From contig JAFCMP010000514.1 in NCBI GenBank assembly GCA_017506865.1, forward strand, positions 1,488,001 to 1,552,000: a DNA stretch of 64,000 nucleotides, given 5' to 3'. Below the pieces are notes generated by a model. It saw nothing but the letters and a program-made list of their open reading frames with translations, did no database searches and had not been told where the DNA came from. The translations under genes and the position numbers were made by a program. How positions within the stretch are numbered: position 1 is the first letter of the stretch; every line of letters starts with the position of its first letter. This DNA comes from Tribonema minus. Its lineage: Eukaryota > Sar > Xanthophyceae > Tribonematales > Tribonemataceae. Positions 36,388 through 48,800 of the stretch are shown piece after piece.

Positions 36388-39300
36388 CTGAGGGTGCATT
36401 GACGGCGACGGTGGGCAAGATGTACCGGCGAGGGTTTGTCTGTGGTTGGCTGCTGCATTAGATCAAGCAGGCCGATCGCATGAGATGCTGTACTTTGACT
36501 GCATGAGCAGTGGTATGCATCACGCACACCTTGTCACCTGAACCATCATCCCAGCTCCGATGTCACCGTGGCTTTGAGCGCATTGCTTGCGCGAGGCAGA
36601 CCGCAAAGCGCGGCTAAATATGTAAACTTCAAGGGTGTACCTCCGGCACGTACGCCGCCCAGCGCGACATGTGCAAGTGCCCGCGCGGCGGTCGCAAATC
36701 ACACGCCTCCGCGAGGTGCTGCTTGAGGTTGTTGTAGCAGCTTCAAGCATGCATCTGCCACGCGACGCCGTCACCTGCGCGACCTCAACACATAAACTTC
36801 AACATACAAACTTCAAGTACCTCGGGCGCGTACGCCGCCCACCGCGACTTGCGCGAGTACCCGCGCGGCGGATTCAAGTCGAATGCCTCCGCGAGGTGCT
36901 GCGCGAGCTCCGCGGCCTCCGCGCCCGCGCGCGCGCCCATGGCGGCGTACTGGTGCGCATCCCACACAATAGGCGCGGCGCGCAGCGGCGGCGACAGGAA
37001 CAGCCTGAGGAACTGTCCCGCCTTCCAGCGCGCTTCCGTCATAACGGCGCCGTCAGACGCGGGGGGGGGTGCGGTCGCCTGCAACGGACGACGGTGATAC
37101 AGGGGCAGGTTATGGCTAGGGTTTGGGGGGTTGATAATAACTGTTAAGGGGGGGGGGGGGGGGGGGGGCGTTGCTGCATAGCGCGTCCAAAGGGCCCCCC
37201 CCCCCCCTGTCGGCATGACAAAGTGTGGCTGTTGGGTGCTTTAATATCAGCGGAGCTGTTGAGTACTGCTTGCTGGGACTGTTTCAGTCTTGAAGAAATA
37301 ATGAAAATTTCGTATTTTTCAACATGCTTGAAAAAAAAGGTTGAAATACATGGGAAAAAAATATATATATATAATATATATATATATACATCTGGAAAAA
37401 AACAAGAAAAACTACATGTGCCTTTGTGAACGCCTTTAAGAGTGTGTCAATGCGCTACTTGTACCTGCGTTTCTTTCCCGCAATGATACATACCTGGGAG
37501 TATGCAATTGTCTGTTGCAGTATGACCTGAGGCATATCTCACAACCTCAACAAAAATCAAAGCCCTGTACAGATCATGAAGCCTTTGTACTGACGCAGGG
37601 TCAACTTGGGTAGGGCAAGCTACCTGTACAGTCTCTCAGGGTTAGGGTTAGGGTTCGTTCACGCATCACGACCTCGCAGTCACGACTCACGAGTCATCCA
37701 TTGCAGGATGGTTTGATTATAATGCACGGCAAAGATCTTGTAGGGCTGTCTGAAGCACCGCGACAACGCTCGGTGGCAGCGTTGCGTCACGGTGTTAGGG
37801 TTAGGGTTGAGCCCAATTCATTCCTAATATCAAGCTCACCTGTTCGTCCGCAAGCCTCAGCAGTGTGCTGGCCATCTCCAGAAGCCCCTGCAGAACGGAC
37901 GCCGCATGACGCGTCAACACTTGAAGTGTGGATTGAACATGACAGCATCACTACCGCTTTTGCATCTTGGTGCAGCGGTGGTCAGCAAAAATCGCCGCCA
38001 TAACAACAATGATAACCTGCCGCTGCCCAGCGGCACGTGCTCTTCACAATGATTTCATTGTGGTATTTGTCTCACGTACGGCAAGAGCACGCAGATAGCT
38101 CCCTGCAAGTACTACAGAAGCAGTATTGTGCCAAGTGTACCTTGCCAACACAGCTCTGAAGCTGAACGAAGGGTTAGGTTAATATTCATGTACTGTTTTG
38201 CTGCTGCGCCACTGTGCGCTTTGCAAGCCACGTTTAGCCAGTCCATGCTGTCCAGACTTTGATCGCAACCAGCAAGGCCAACGCTGCTGCGCGCATCGCT
38301 TTGCAGCAAATACTTGATATCTTGAAATTTTCATGTGATGAAAAATAAATCACTATTTGATTAAAATAAATTATTATTGATTCTGAAATTCAAATTAGTC
38401 CGACCGCGTGCTGCGTCCGCAGCCGTGCCACTCGCCAAGCCATCCAATGAGCAGTGATATGTTTGCTCTGCAGGGGGAGCGGAGACTTCAAACAAGCTCG
38501 TGTTGAACCTTGTGTTGAACTTGTGCATCAGCTCAATGTTTTCCATGCCGCATAATCATGACCACATGCTTTCGTGCACTTGCACCATGGGCTTCGAAGC
38601 AGGACAGCCAGGACGGCTTTCAATGCGGCCGCCTGCGCTGTTGAGTCACTGCCAGCCCTGACGTTAACTGTGACCCTCAACATTCATCCTGACTCTACTC
38701 TGCGGCCCAGGCTGCAGAAGCGGCGGTTGTGCACCTCGGAAACTGACGCTTCTTGAATAACTGTGATACTTTCTTGAAAACCTTCCAATAAACACATCTC
38801 TCCCTCACCAGATACACAGGGCCCTCCCGTGTCACGGTCTCTGACGACAGTAGTTGCGGATGGTGGTGCATGAGCCAGCGCGCGGCCTCCACCTCAGCCC
38901 TGCACGTATGCACAATGAGCCGCCGCGTCTTAATCGTCGCCATCGGACAACGCACACAGCATACGCTGGCTCCACCTCAGGACTGTAGGACATTTCCAAA
39001 ATTGGCGCCCGTTGTGCGTCATGTCAGTCAACAAGACACAGCATGCTGCTCCAGTAGACGTGTTAAGAATGCTCAGTCTTGCGGGCCAAAGAGGTCGTGT
39101 GAGCCAGCGAGCTGCCTCCACCTCCGCCCTGCATGTATGCACAACAAATCGCAGCATCTTGTCGTCATCATTTGAGACACACATGCTGCTCGAGGAGACG
39201 CGTTGGCAGTGCCTGTTGCCGGGGATGAGAAACAGAATGCACGTGCGTCAGAGTGCCGCAGCAACCAGCGCGCCACCCATCTGAACGCTGCAGTGGACCA

Positions 39301-40210
39301 GTGCATAATACTTCCGAGTGCAAACATTTTTGTCGGCTGGCAGAGGCACTGTCCACGGGCTGCGACTTGGACTTTACCTGCGACTCAGCACATTCGCACA
39401 ACTGGGCTTTGTTAACAATGACACAACGTTTCTCGAGCAAAGCTCCTCTGTAGCCCACTGGGAGAGTGCACAAACGCGGAGGTGTAAACTTGATTGATTT
39501 CTTTGGTCTGGCCCTGACGTACAAGTTCAAATGCACCCTGCAGCAGCGTCTGCCCGAATGAGGCCAGTGTGGTATTGATGCCAGGTTTTCCACGAAGTTG
39601 GGCCTTGAGCTACCTTCAACCAGTGCTGGTCACTGCCATCCAGTGTTTGCGCTCTGGGGATCAAATGCACGCGCATACGCATCTGCATTACAGTGTTCGT
39701 GCTACGTTTTGAAAACGCACCATGTGCTTCAAAGTCTGCTACGTACAGAACTGCCACGCTCTCCGTTCTCACCTGCCAAGCATCAATCAACGCCTGCTGC
39801 TGTCTTTGACATACCCCCAGCACGGGGGAAGGGTATATGCACGTGTTTGCAGGAATCACTTGGGCTACTGAAGAGGGGACGTACATGACGCCACGTAGAG
39901 AGCAAACGGCAATCAGCATGTAATTGCCGCATGCCCCAACAGCGTACGTTGAAGCATATACTTCTATACAATTGGTGCGATAGCGCCGTTCTGACCTGAT
40001 GAAGGCGTCGTGCAGCAGTGACAGCGTGGTGGAGGTGCGCATGGCATCGATGCTCAGCCCCCGCAGGGCCGCCCAGCGCACCGTCATCACCTGTCAACAG
40101 AGGGGCACAACAGCAGTATGTAATACTTCGAAGTAGTGGAGTGCGAGTGAGCTCTTGCCGATAATAATACTAGCCAATGTCCCCAAAGGCGCGCGCTGTC
40201 GCGCTCCCGG

Positions 40211-40252
<42 letters not shown>

Positions 40253-43200
40253 ACATGGGGTACACAAGCAGAGACCCAGACAAGCATCGCCATGAGACAG
40301 AGTGTCAGCAGAAGGCACATGTACAGTGCAACAGGCCTGCCGCGGGAGCAGGATTTGAACCTGCGATCTTTCACGCGTTTCCTAGCACTCAGGCTTGGGG
40401 TTGGCAAAATCGGTACGCTGCACACCACAGTCATGGCCACAAATGCGCAACACGTCCATAGTTTACCGGGCTGCCGACGCCAGTGCAACACAACGTCATC
40501 TTCTTCTTCAACAAGTGTACTGCTACCTCGATGAGCCAGGAACGGAGGTGCACGTCACAACCACTGAGCATTTGCAGGCGCTGCTGACACCACGGCGACA
40601 GGCGAGAAGCAGATGTGGGCTTTGTTTTGGTGATCAATCACAACACCCAGCACTCATTTGAGCTGTCATGCAAGCTGAAGTAAACTCTGAATGATTTTCT
40701 AAAATTCTGAATGTTTTTATAGATGTCAAAAGTATTATTGGACTTGAGAGCTCTGCTCCATATATTCATAAGCGAGGTCAATCGTGATCATGAGCCAGCA
40801 TCATCTTCAACAAAACATACCAGGTGCAACAGCGTCAGCAGCAAGACGGCAACAGCTACTCAGCGTGGACAAAGCCCACGCCATGAATCCGCTCCACCTG
40901 TGGTCCTGCAGCAGGTCGTCCCACTACGTGCGCGATACCTACATGCCTTGTTTTGCAGGCAAAGAAGGGTCCCAGGAACGGACGCAGGCCACGCCATGAA
41001 GCCGTTCCACCTCTGGTCACATGGTTACAGCAGCGCTCAACAATCTGTTTTCATGCGCTATGCCTACCTACCTTGTTCTGCAGCGAGAGAAGGGTCCCGG
41101 GAACGGGCGCGGGCCACGCCACCCTGGTCACAGCAGCGCTCAACAAATTCGTTTCATGCGCTATGCCTACATACCTTGTTCTGCAGCGAAGAAGGGTCCC
41201 GGGAACGGGCGCGGGCCACGCCATGACGCCACACACTCTGGTCGCATGGTTACAGCAGCGCTCATCGATACATATACAATACCTACATACCTTGTTCTGC
41301 AGCGAGAGAAGGGTCCCGGGAACGGGCGACGGCCACGCCATGAAGCCGCTCCACCTCTGATCCTGCAGTAGGTCGTCCCACTGTGACAGCAGCAGCACGC
41401 CCTCGTGCCCCGTCTCGAGGCCCAGCGCGTGGCGGTGGACCTGAGCGCACAGGGAATGCATACGTACTCCGTTCAGAAGTATGTATATACCGTCTTGTCT
41501 ATAATCATCGACACTGGACGGCTTTGTTGTGTACGCGTAAAAAGAGGGGGTGGACTTCCTTTTTGCGGAGCTAATTAAGAGGGGTGGACGCAAATCAGGA
41601 AAGTACAAAGATCGACTCCTATGCACATCGCTCTTCTTGACAGGTTGATTAGCTTGCTGTTGCTACGCAGCACGTAGCGAACCCAAGATCGCACAAAATA
41701 AAACGTTTCATCTGTCGCCAGTCTGGTGAGGGTCCGGTCAGCAGACGTGCAAAAAGCAGTAGCGTGACAAGAGTAAAGCGGTAAGCGCCTGCCAGGCTTC
41801 AAGTCAGTCACGCAGCAGTGTACTACTGGTAGTACAGCACTTTCACGCTCAGCGAGAAATAGTAAAATGCACAGCACCAGTCGCAGCACCGCCAGCTCCA
41901 GCACTACAACCAGCCGCAGCAGCTGTGGTTGACCTTGCTGAGATGAAAGCGATGTGTCATTATCGTCCTCTGACTCAGAGTCGAGGGACTCAGACATTCA
42001 GGCAGGTGGTGGCAGAATTGCCGATACCCCTGGAGTACTTCCAATCAATACAACCACACTGCACAACGTACGGGGATGCGCTGCTTGGCACATTGGCTAT
42101 TTACTTTGTTACTTTATTTACTCCGCTTGGAAGGGGCGGAAACCCAACAAAGTACTTTTGTGGCTTACTTGAAAAAGCATGAATATAGTAAACAACGCGA
42201 CTGTGGCACAGAGAAGGGGGGTGGACATCTCTTTGGCGAGGCAATTAGAAAATGATGAAAATCTTTTTGGCGAAGCAATTGGAAGGGTGTCCTACTTCTG
42301 AAGTATGATTTGGTGTTGCCATTCAAATCAACAAAAAAGTCGTCCAGTGTCCTTAATTACAGACACGCTGGTATAGAGGCCCAGCGCGTGACGGTGGACC
42401 TGAGCGTGCAGAGAATAAATACATAGTGCAGAAGTATACATACAGGCCCAGCGCGTGGTGGTAGACCTAAGCGCGCAGGGAATACATACGTACCCAGTTC
42501 TGAAGTATATGTGTAGCAGTATAAATCGACTTCTTGAGCACCAGCTATAGATAACATGTTGGCAACAATATATCTTCAGGAAGTAATACTTCTAAGTAGC
42601 TCTGTCACGCCAGTCTCCAGTTCACCTGGGAGAAGAGCAGGTCTTCGACGCCTCTGTCCACCATAATTACTATGAATAAACATTTCGACACCAATATACT
42701 TCAGAAGTATGTTAGTTACTTCAAGTAGCTCGTCATGCCAGCCTTCACTTCACCTGGGAGAAGAGCAGGTCTTCAACGCCGCTATCGACAAAGGCGCGCA
42801 GGCCGTGCACAAAAGCCATCAGCAGCGAGCCCAGATCCGCCAGACGCAGCAGCACCTGAGCGTTGACAGCAGCGTTGCAGCTGGGTTGAGTGTTTGCATG
42901 TGGGTGAAACGAATACAAGACGCAGCACATGGAGGCTGTTGGATTGAGTGCTCTAGGTGGGCAAAGCTGACATGGACTGAGGACGTGGGGGCTGTGATTA
43001 GAGGCCTAGTGCAGCACAATGTTTTCAGACCGGGCAGTGATGCGCTGTCGGATCTGCAAGTCAACTAATTCTACTTGGATAGCGGTCAACCTGAACTAAA
43101 ATTTGGTCAAACGTGAGGGCTGTCCCAGCGTACTTTAAATACTTCACTTCAAAGTACATGCCAGCTACCTGCGAGTGTTTCAATGAAACGCAGTGCAATG

Positions 43201-45748
43201 CAATGGCTCAATAAATCCAGCGCCGCTTTCATGTCTCACAGTCCGACCAAGTAGGCAAGAAGCACTTGGGTGATTTTGGCGCCATGGCTGAACCGCAATG
43301 GAGTCAGGTCTATGCCATGGGTGCCCACGACATTTCAAAACAGCAGCGGTCACTCGGCAAGTACCTCGAAACCATACATTACGATCGGCTCCGTCACGTG
43401 CATCACTTAAAAGAAACAAACCACAAAGACTGGTGTGAGTGGTCAGGAATGCAGCCGACAGACTATCGCCAGTCTGATTTCCTCGCTGTCGCAATGTCAA
43501 TGTAGTTTTTCCGGTGCCACATTGACGGCGCAACCGCATTAACCCTAAACCTTAACCCTAACCCTAACTCTAACCCTAAGCCGCATGCGCCGCAGCCCCA
43601 GAGTGACTGCGACCAGCGCCACGGCAGCAAGTCCGCGGTTTCTACTCACTCCCGCTCAATGCACCTACTTGGGTCACTGCACACATTCCACTGCTGCCGC
43701 AATGCCAAAATAGCATTTCTGCTGCCATTTTGCGTGGTACGACACGCGCATGTCTCTGCGCACGCACCGCGGCGGCGGCCAGCGTGACTGCGACCAGCGC
43801 CGCCGCAGCGAGCCAGCGTATTTTACCTACTCCCCCTTGGAGCGCCCCGTCGCTGTACACATTGCGCGCTGCTGCAACGTCAAAACAGCATTTCTGCTGC
43901 CATCTTATGAATGTAGAGCGGTACAAGCAAATCTCTGCACACGCGCCGCCGCAGCGGCTAGCGTGACTGCAACCAGCACCGTCGCAGAGAGACAGCGTGT
44001 TCTACGTGCTCCCGCTCGAGGCACCTAGTCAATGTACACACTCCGCCCTGCTGCAATGGCACAAGCGAATTTCTGCGCACGCACCGCGGTGGCGGCCAGC
44101 GTGACTGCGACCAGCGCCGCCGCAGCGAGCCAGCGTATTTTACCTACCCCCCCTTGGAGCACCCCGTCGCTGTACACATTGCGCGCTGCTGCAACGTCAG
44201 AGCAGAATTTCTGCTGCCATCTCATGATTGCCGTCTCATGAATACAGTGCGGCACAAGCTTATATAGTTTTTGGCACGCACCACGGCGGCGGCCAGCGTG
44301 ACTGCGACCAGCGCCGCCGCAGCGAGCCAGCTGGGCATGCCGCCCGCCTGCGCTGCGCCAATGAGTGTCACCCACAGCAGCAGTGACCTGACAATGAAAG
44401 GAAAGAAAGGGATAGAGAGAAAGACAGCGAGACTCCTGTGCAGTCCGTACATGTGGCACAGAGCTCTGGTACACGGCCGGTCTGGTACCAATGCTGCACA
44501 TACTCTACGTACGCAATGATTGGGGTTTTTTGCCGCTTAAGTGAAAGCCTCAAGTGAAAGAATACCTCAACAAGCATCATGAGACTGCGCTGCGCCGATG
44601 AGCCTCATCCACAGCAGAAGCGACCTGACCGAAGGAGCGAAAAGAGGGGGGGGGAGAGAGATTCAGACGCTTCAACAGTTTGTAGCATGGCGCACATACA
44701 GCGCAGAGTGCCGGTACAGTACTCCCGAGCACGTCACTAAATGTGTGAGCCCGCAGGCACCTGCCTGCGCATCTTCGGCTGAAAGAGCTTTTTAAGGTGT
44801 TCAGTGGGCCATGTTTGCTGATCAAGGGTTACGAAAGTCCAGATCAGTGTGTGTGTGTGTGCGTTCATGCGGAGGTATTTGGGATGCAGTGTGAGCACTG
44901 GTGGCCTCGTTCATTGAGTATCGCGGTTCTGCAGCCTGCTGCAGGATCATCGTGAAAGCTTAGGGGACGGGGAGTTCTGTGGCAATGACACTCGACAGGT
45001 TTCAGCAGTGTGCCATTTCGTGATGAACCATAAACTCCTGTTGCGACACGTGCGATCATCACTCCTCAGGAGATTATTTGCGCTTGCCGCTGACAGCTGT
45101 AATGAAAACCAAATCGGATTTGCTGATCACAGCACACATACTTCTATATGCATGCAGTGCAGCTGTTTTGCACCTGCCGTTCACAGCTGTAATCAAAACA
45201 ACTACGCCGAACTTCCTCATCATAACATACATTATGTATTATGCTTCAAAGTAAAGTTATGTACTTCCGAGTACATAAATGCATGCAGCGCAGCACGTCT
45301 CAGCGCGCGCGCTGACCTGAGTGACGAGTCCAGGCGCGCCTCCTGCTCGTGCAGAAACGGCTGCGCGCGCGCCGTGTGTGCCGCAGATGCGCCCAGCACT
45401 GCTGCCATGCCCAGCAGCTGAGCGCTGGCGCTGCACACGCGCACAACAGCAACAGGCAGGTAGGTCCCTTGTGAGTTTCCTAGACGCAGAGAAACTCTGC
45501 TGCCAAGATTTGTTGATGATCCAGCACAGCAGCAGCGGCGGCGGCGGCAGCAGCAGCAGCAGAATGCTGAGCGCTGGCGCTGCATATGTGCGCACAACAG
45601 CATCAGGCTTAAGTGAATTAGAAGTACAATGTGATTGATGTAGCTGGTGTTTAGGGGTCGTTAGTTGGTTGCCTACATGCGTAGCTGCTGGGCCAGTACA
45701 TGTGACTGGTCCAACAGCAACAACGGCAGCAGCGGTAGGAGCAGCAGC

Positions 45749-45808
<60 letters not shown>

Positions 45809-45816
45809 GGCAAAGT

Positions 45817-45851
<35 letters not shown>

Positions 45852-48800
45852 TTACTGCAGGACGCTGATGCTGCAGACGGCACACCGGCGCTGGTGCGCA
45901 TCAGCACGCGCTTTTGAGCAACTTGCGAAAAGCTGGCACTACACAACATGAACACGCAAGATGGAAGGAGCACCTCCGAGTACCTGATGTCGCCCACTGT
46001 GTTAGCATTACATACAAGGAGCTCATCAGTCACCTGCATCGATACCCCAGGACGGCGGCAACCAGCGACAGGCATGCCTGCTCCAGCTGCATGGTGCGCC
46101 GTGACATATGTACATGACCAATACATACATGTGGCACACGTGAACTGCAAAACGGCACGGTCTGTACGATTGCCTGATACTCCAGAGTCACCCGCATGAA
46201 TGCCTGCGGATGGTTCTGATCAGTACCATGCTCACGGTGTTGAGACCACTGCTGCACAACTATGTACTTCGAAGTATTGCGTTTGAAGCACTTGGGATTA
46301 TTGCCTGCGAGTTCTGATATTACCTGCATCGATATCCCAGGATGGCAGCGACCAGCGCCAGGCACACCTGCTCCAGCTGCATGGTGCGCCGCCACAGCGG
46401 CTGGCGCCAGTCAAAGGGGTCGACAAGGCGCAGCAGCCCTGCGGTGTCCACCACTGCGCAAGACCTGAGCAATGAGGAAAAGCAGGGAGTGACGCGCGTG
46501 CCGTCACGTGTGAGGTCAAGCACAGCGCCTACATCATCCTTCAGGAAATCAATTTTCTTTGTCTGCGAACGTCAGCCCTGTGATTCAGCCCCGCGGTATC
46601 CACCACTGCGCAAGACCTGCAAGCGAAAGGCGATCAAGATGGCAGGGGCAAGGAAAGTGCGCGCGCGGTGACAGTTTCTGCTGTCGACCTGATGCGCGCA
46701 TTAAGCGGCATTCCGTGGTCGCTGAGCGTTGATGCAGTCATGTGTCCGAAGTGAAGTGCGGAGATCTTATCAACGGCTCTTACAAAGTAGATTATGCGCA
46801 AATGCCCAGAGACGGCGGCCGGCGCCAGTCGAGGGGGTCGACGAGGCGCAGCAGCCCTGCAGTGTCCACTACCGCGCATGACCTGAGCAGCGATGAGGAA
46901 ACCAGCGAGCGACGCGCGAATTCGAGCCGTCATGTGTGATGTCAAATACAACGACCACACCATCAGCCTTCAGAAACTGTTGTTCTTTTCCTGCGAGAGC
47001 CCTGCAATTACAGCCCGGCAGTTTCCACCACTGCGCATGACCTGAGCAATGAGGAAGACAGCGAGCGATGCGCGGAATCGCTGAGTGTTCGCGCCATCAC
47101 GTGTGACGTCACATGCAGCGAGTACTGTACACCATCGGCCTTCACAATAATGAATCAACTCCTGTGTCACTACGACGCGCAAGGCCTGCGAGCCGCAGGC
47201 AGTGGAGAGAGCAAGTGGCAATTTGAAGCTGAGTGTGCAGAGGACTATGCTCTTTTAGGGGAAGTGAGGATGCACACTCTGGTTGCGGTTCGAGGGGGTG
47301 CACATGCACACCTACCCCTAAGTTTTTTTAAGTTCCGACCTACAGTTACATTGACCCATACCCTTCGTGCACGGCTGCAAGGCGTGTCGCCGCATTTCGA
47401 GTATGACATTTAGCCTACACCCTATGTATTGCTTTGATTTTATCATTTGATTCTGGCAGTTTCCAGATGGCAGCGCTCAGTGGTAAGGGTGAACCCACTG
47501 CACGGGGGGTTACAGACACAGACTGTATGCGTGGAAACCATCACGCCGACGCATCTGAGCCGGTAGGGTGACCCATTCCCACGTGAGTACTTGTTGCAAG
47601 GCAGAGCTGCGTGCGGAGCATCGCCACAAGCCATAAGGACGGGCTACCACCGTGCGTTTACAACCGCAAGAGCAGGCCTTGGCACGCTCCGGCAGCCGTG
47701 GCATCACTCTGGACACCACCATGGGTTACTGCAAAACTCACTCCTAATTGCAAGCGTGTGCATGCACTCAAAGCGTGCCAGTGTCAGGATGTAGTCCGCC
47801 CGTGCGGAGCTTCACCACGAACATCAGGTTGAGCATCACCCGACAACCCACTTTGTGATCTCGTGCGACGTCGCAGTCATCAGTTCCGGCAGTCGTAGCA
47901 TCCCCGCACACACAGCCACGGGCTACATATTACAGAACTCACTCTGTGATCTCGAGTGTGTGCATGCACTCAAAGTCTGCGAGGGCCAAGATGTAGTCCG
48001 CCCGTGCCGCTTGGTACGCGTGCCTCTCCTGCATGCACCGCATAGGATAGGCATGCATATACATCAGGTCGTATTCAGCGACCGGGAAGCAGACGATGTG
48101 GAGTGAACCACACCTTGCCACATTGTCGAGATGATTATTTCATGAATGCAGTACCGTCCTGTTGATGATTGAGGAACAGGCCTTTTTAAAAAGTGCGAGG
48201 TTTGTGCTGATACTCTGGGAGACGCAGCAGCGTGTGCAGCACTCCTTGCATGACGCCGACCAGCAAGGATAGGCGCATGGCTGCAGCAGGGTGCTGGCTG
48301 GTAAGCTAGCACTGAGAGCAGTCATACAATACACCCGCGACACATCTGCGCGCCCCCCACAGGGGTAGGCATGTACATGTATCATGGAGTATGTAGCAAT
48401 ACGTACTTGCATTACTGTGGTAGAGGATATGCATGTATGCATTGAGCGGTAACCACGATGAAACACATGAGAAGTAGCCAGTGGCACCACAGATTCGCCC
48501 TCGGCTATACAGCTATACACCGTGCACAAAAGTGGCAAGCGTGTGCGGAGATTCTGTGCCCGGCCGTGCGCCTGCGCAGGCACGGGAGTGCCGCTTCTGC
48601 AAGTGCTTCCGTAAGTGCAGCGCATAAATAATGTCTGCAGTGCGTTGACGTGGGCGAGGACTCAGAAGACACCTGCAAGAGCAGTCCTCAATTATCAGTG
48701 TTTTGCAAGTGAGGTCACCCTCCGCTCATTTGACACATGGGCCAACTCATTTCGGTGTTGGACGACGTTTTCTAGTGACGGTAGAGGGGGGTGAGGGACC

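Noticed and set aside
36785..37042. ATG at 37042-37040 as the start of a separate LRR gene
   Set aside because: A good acceptor lies 36 bp upstream in frame, and the three exons further upstream join in phase, so an internal exon is more likely. A separate gene is not fully excluded.
40335..40375. tRNA T-arm-like sequence on the minus strand (GCAGGTTCAAATCCTGC)
   Set aside because: The T-arm pairs well, but I could not find a matching acceptor strand, D-arm or anticodon arm within 130 bp. At best a tRNA fragment.
41575..42182. Overlapping open frames on both strands (one starting MSESLDSESEDDND, the other with two hydrophobic stretches)
   Set aside because: They lie within an intron of gene 4 that also holds head copies of exon 41440; neither has splice or family support.
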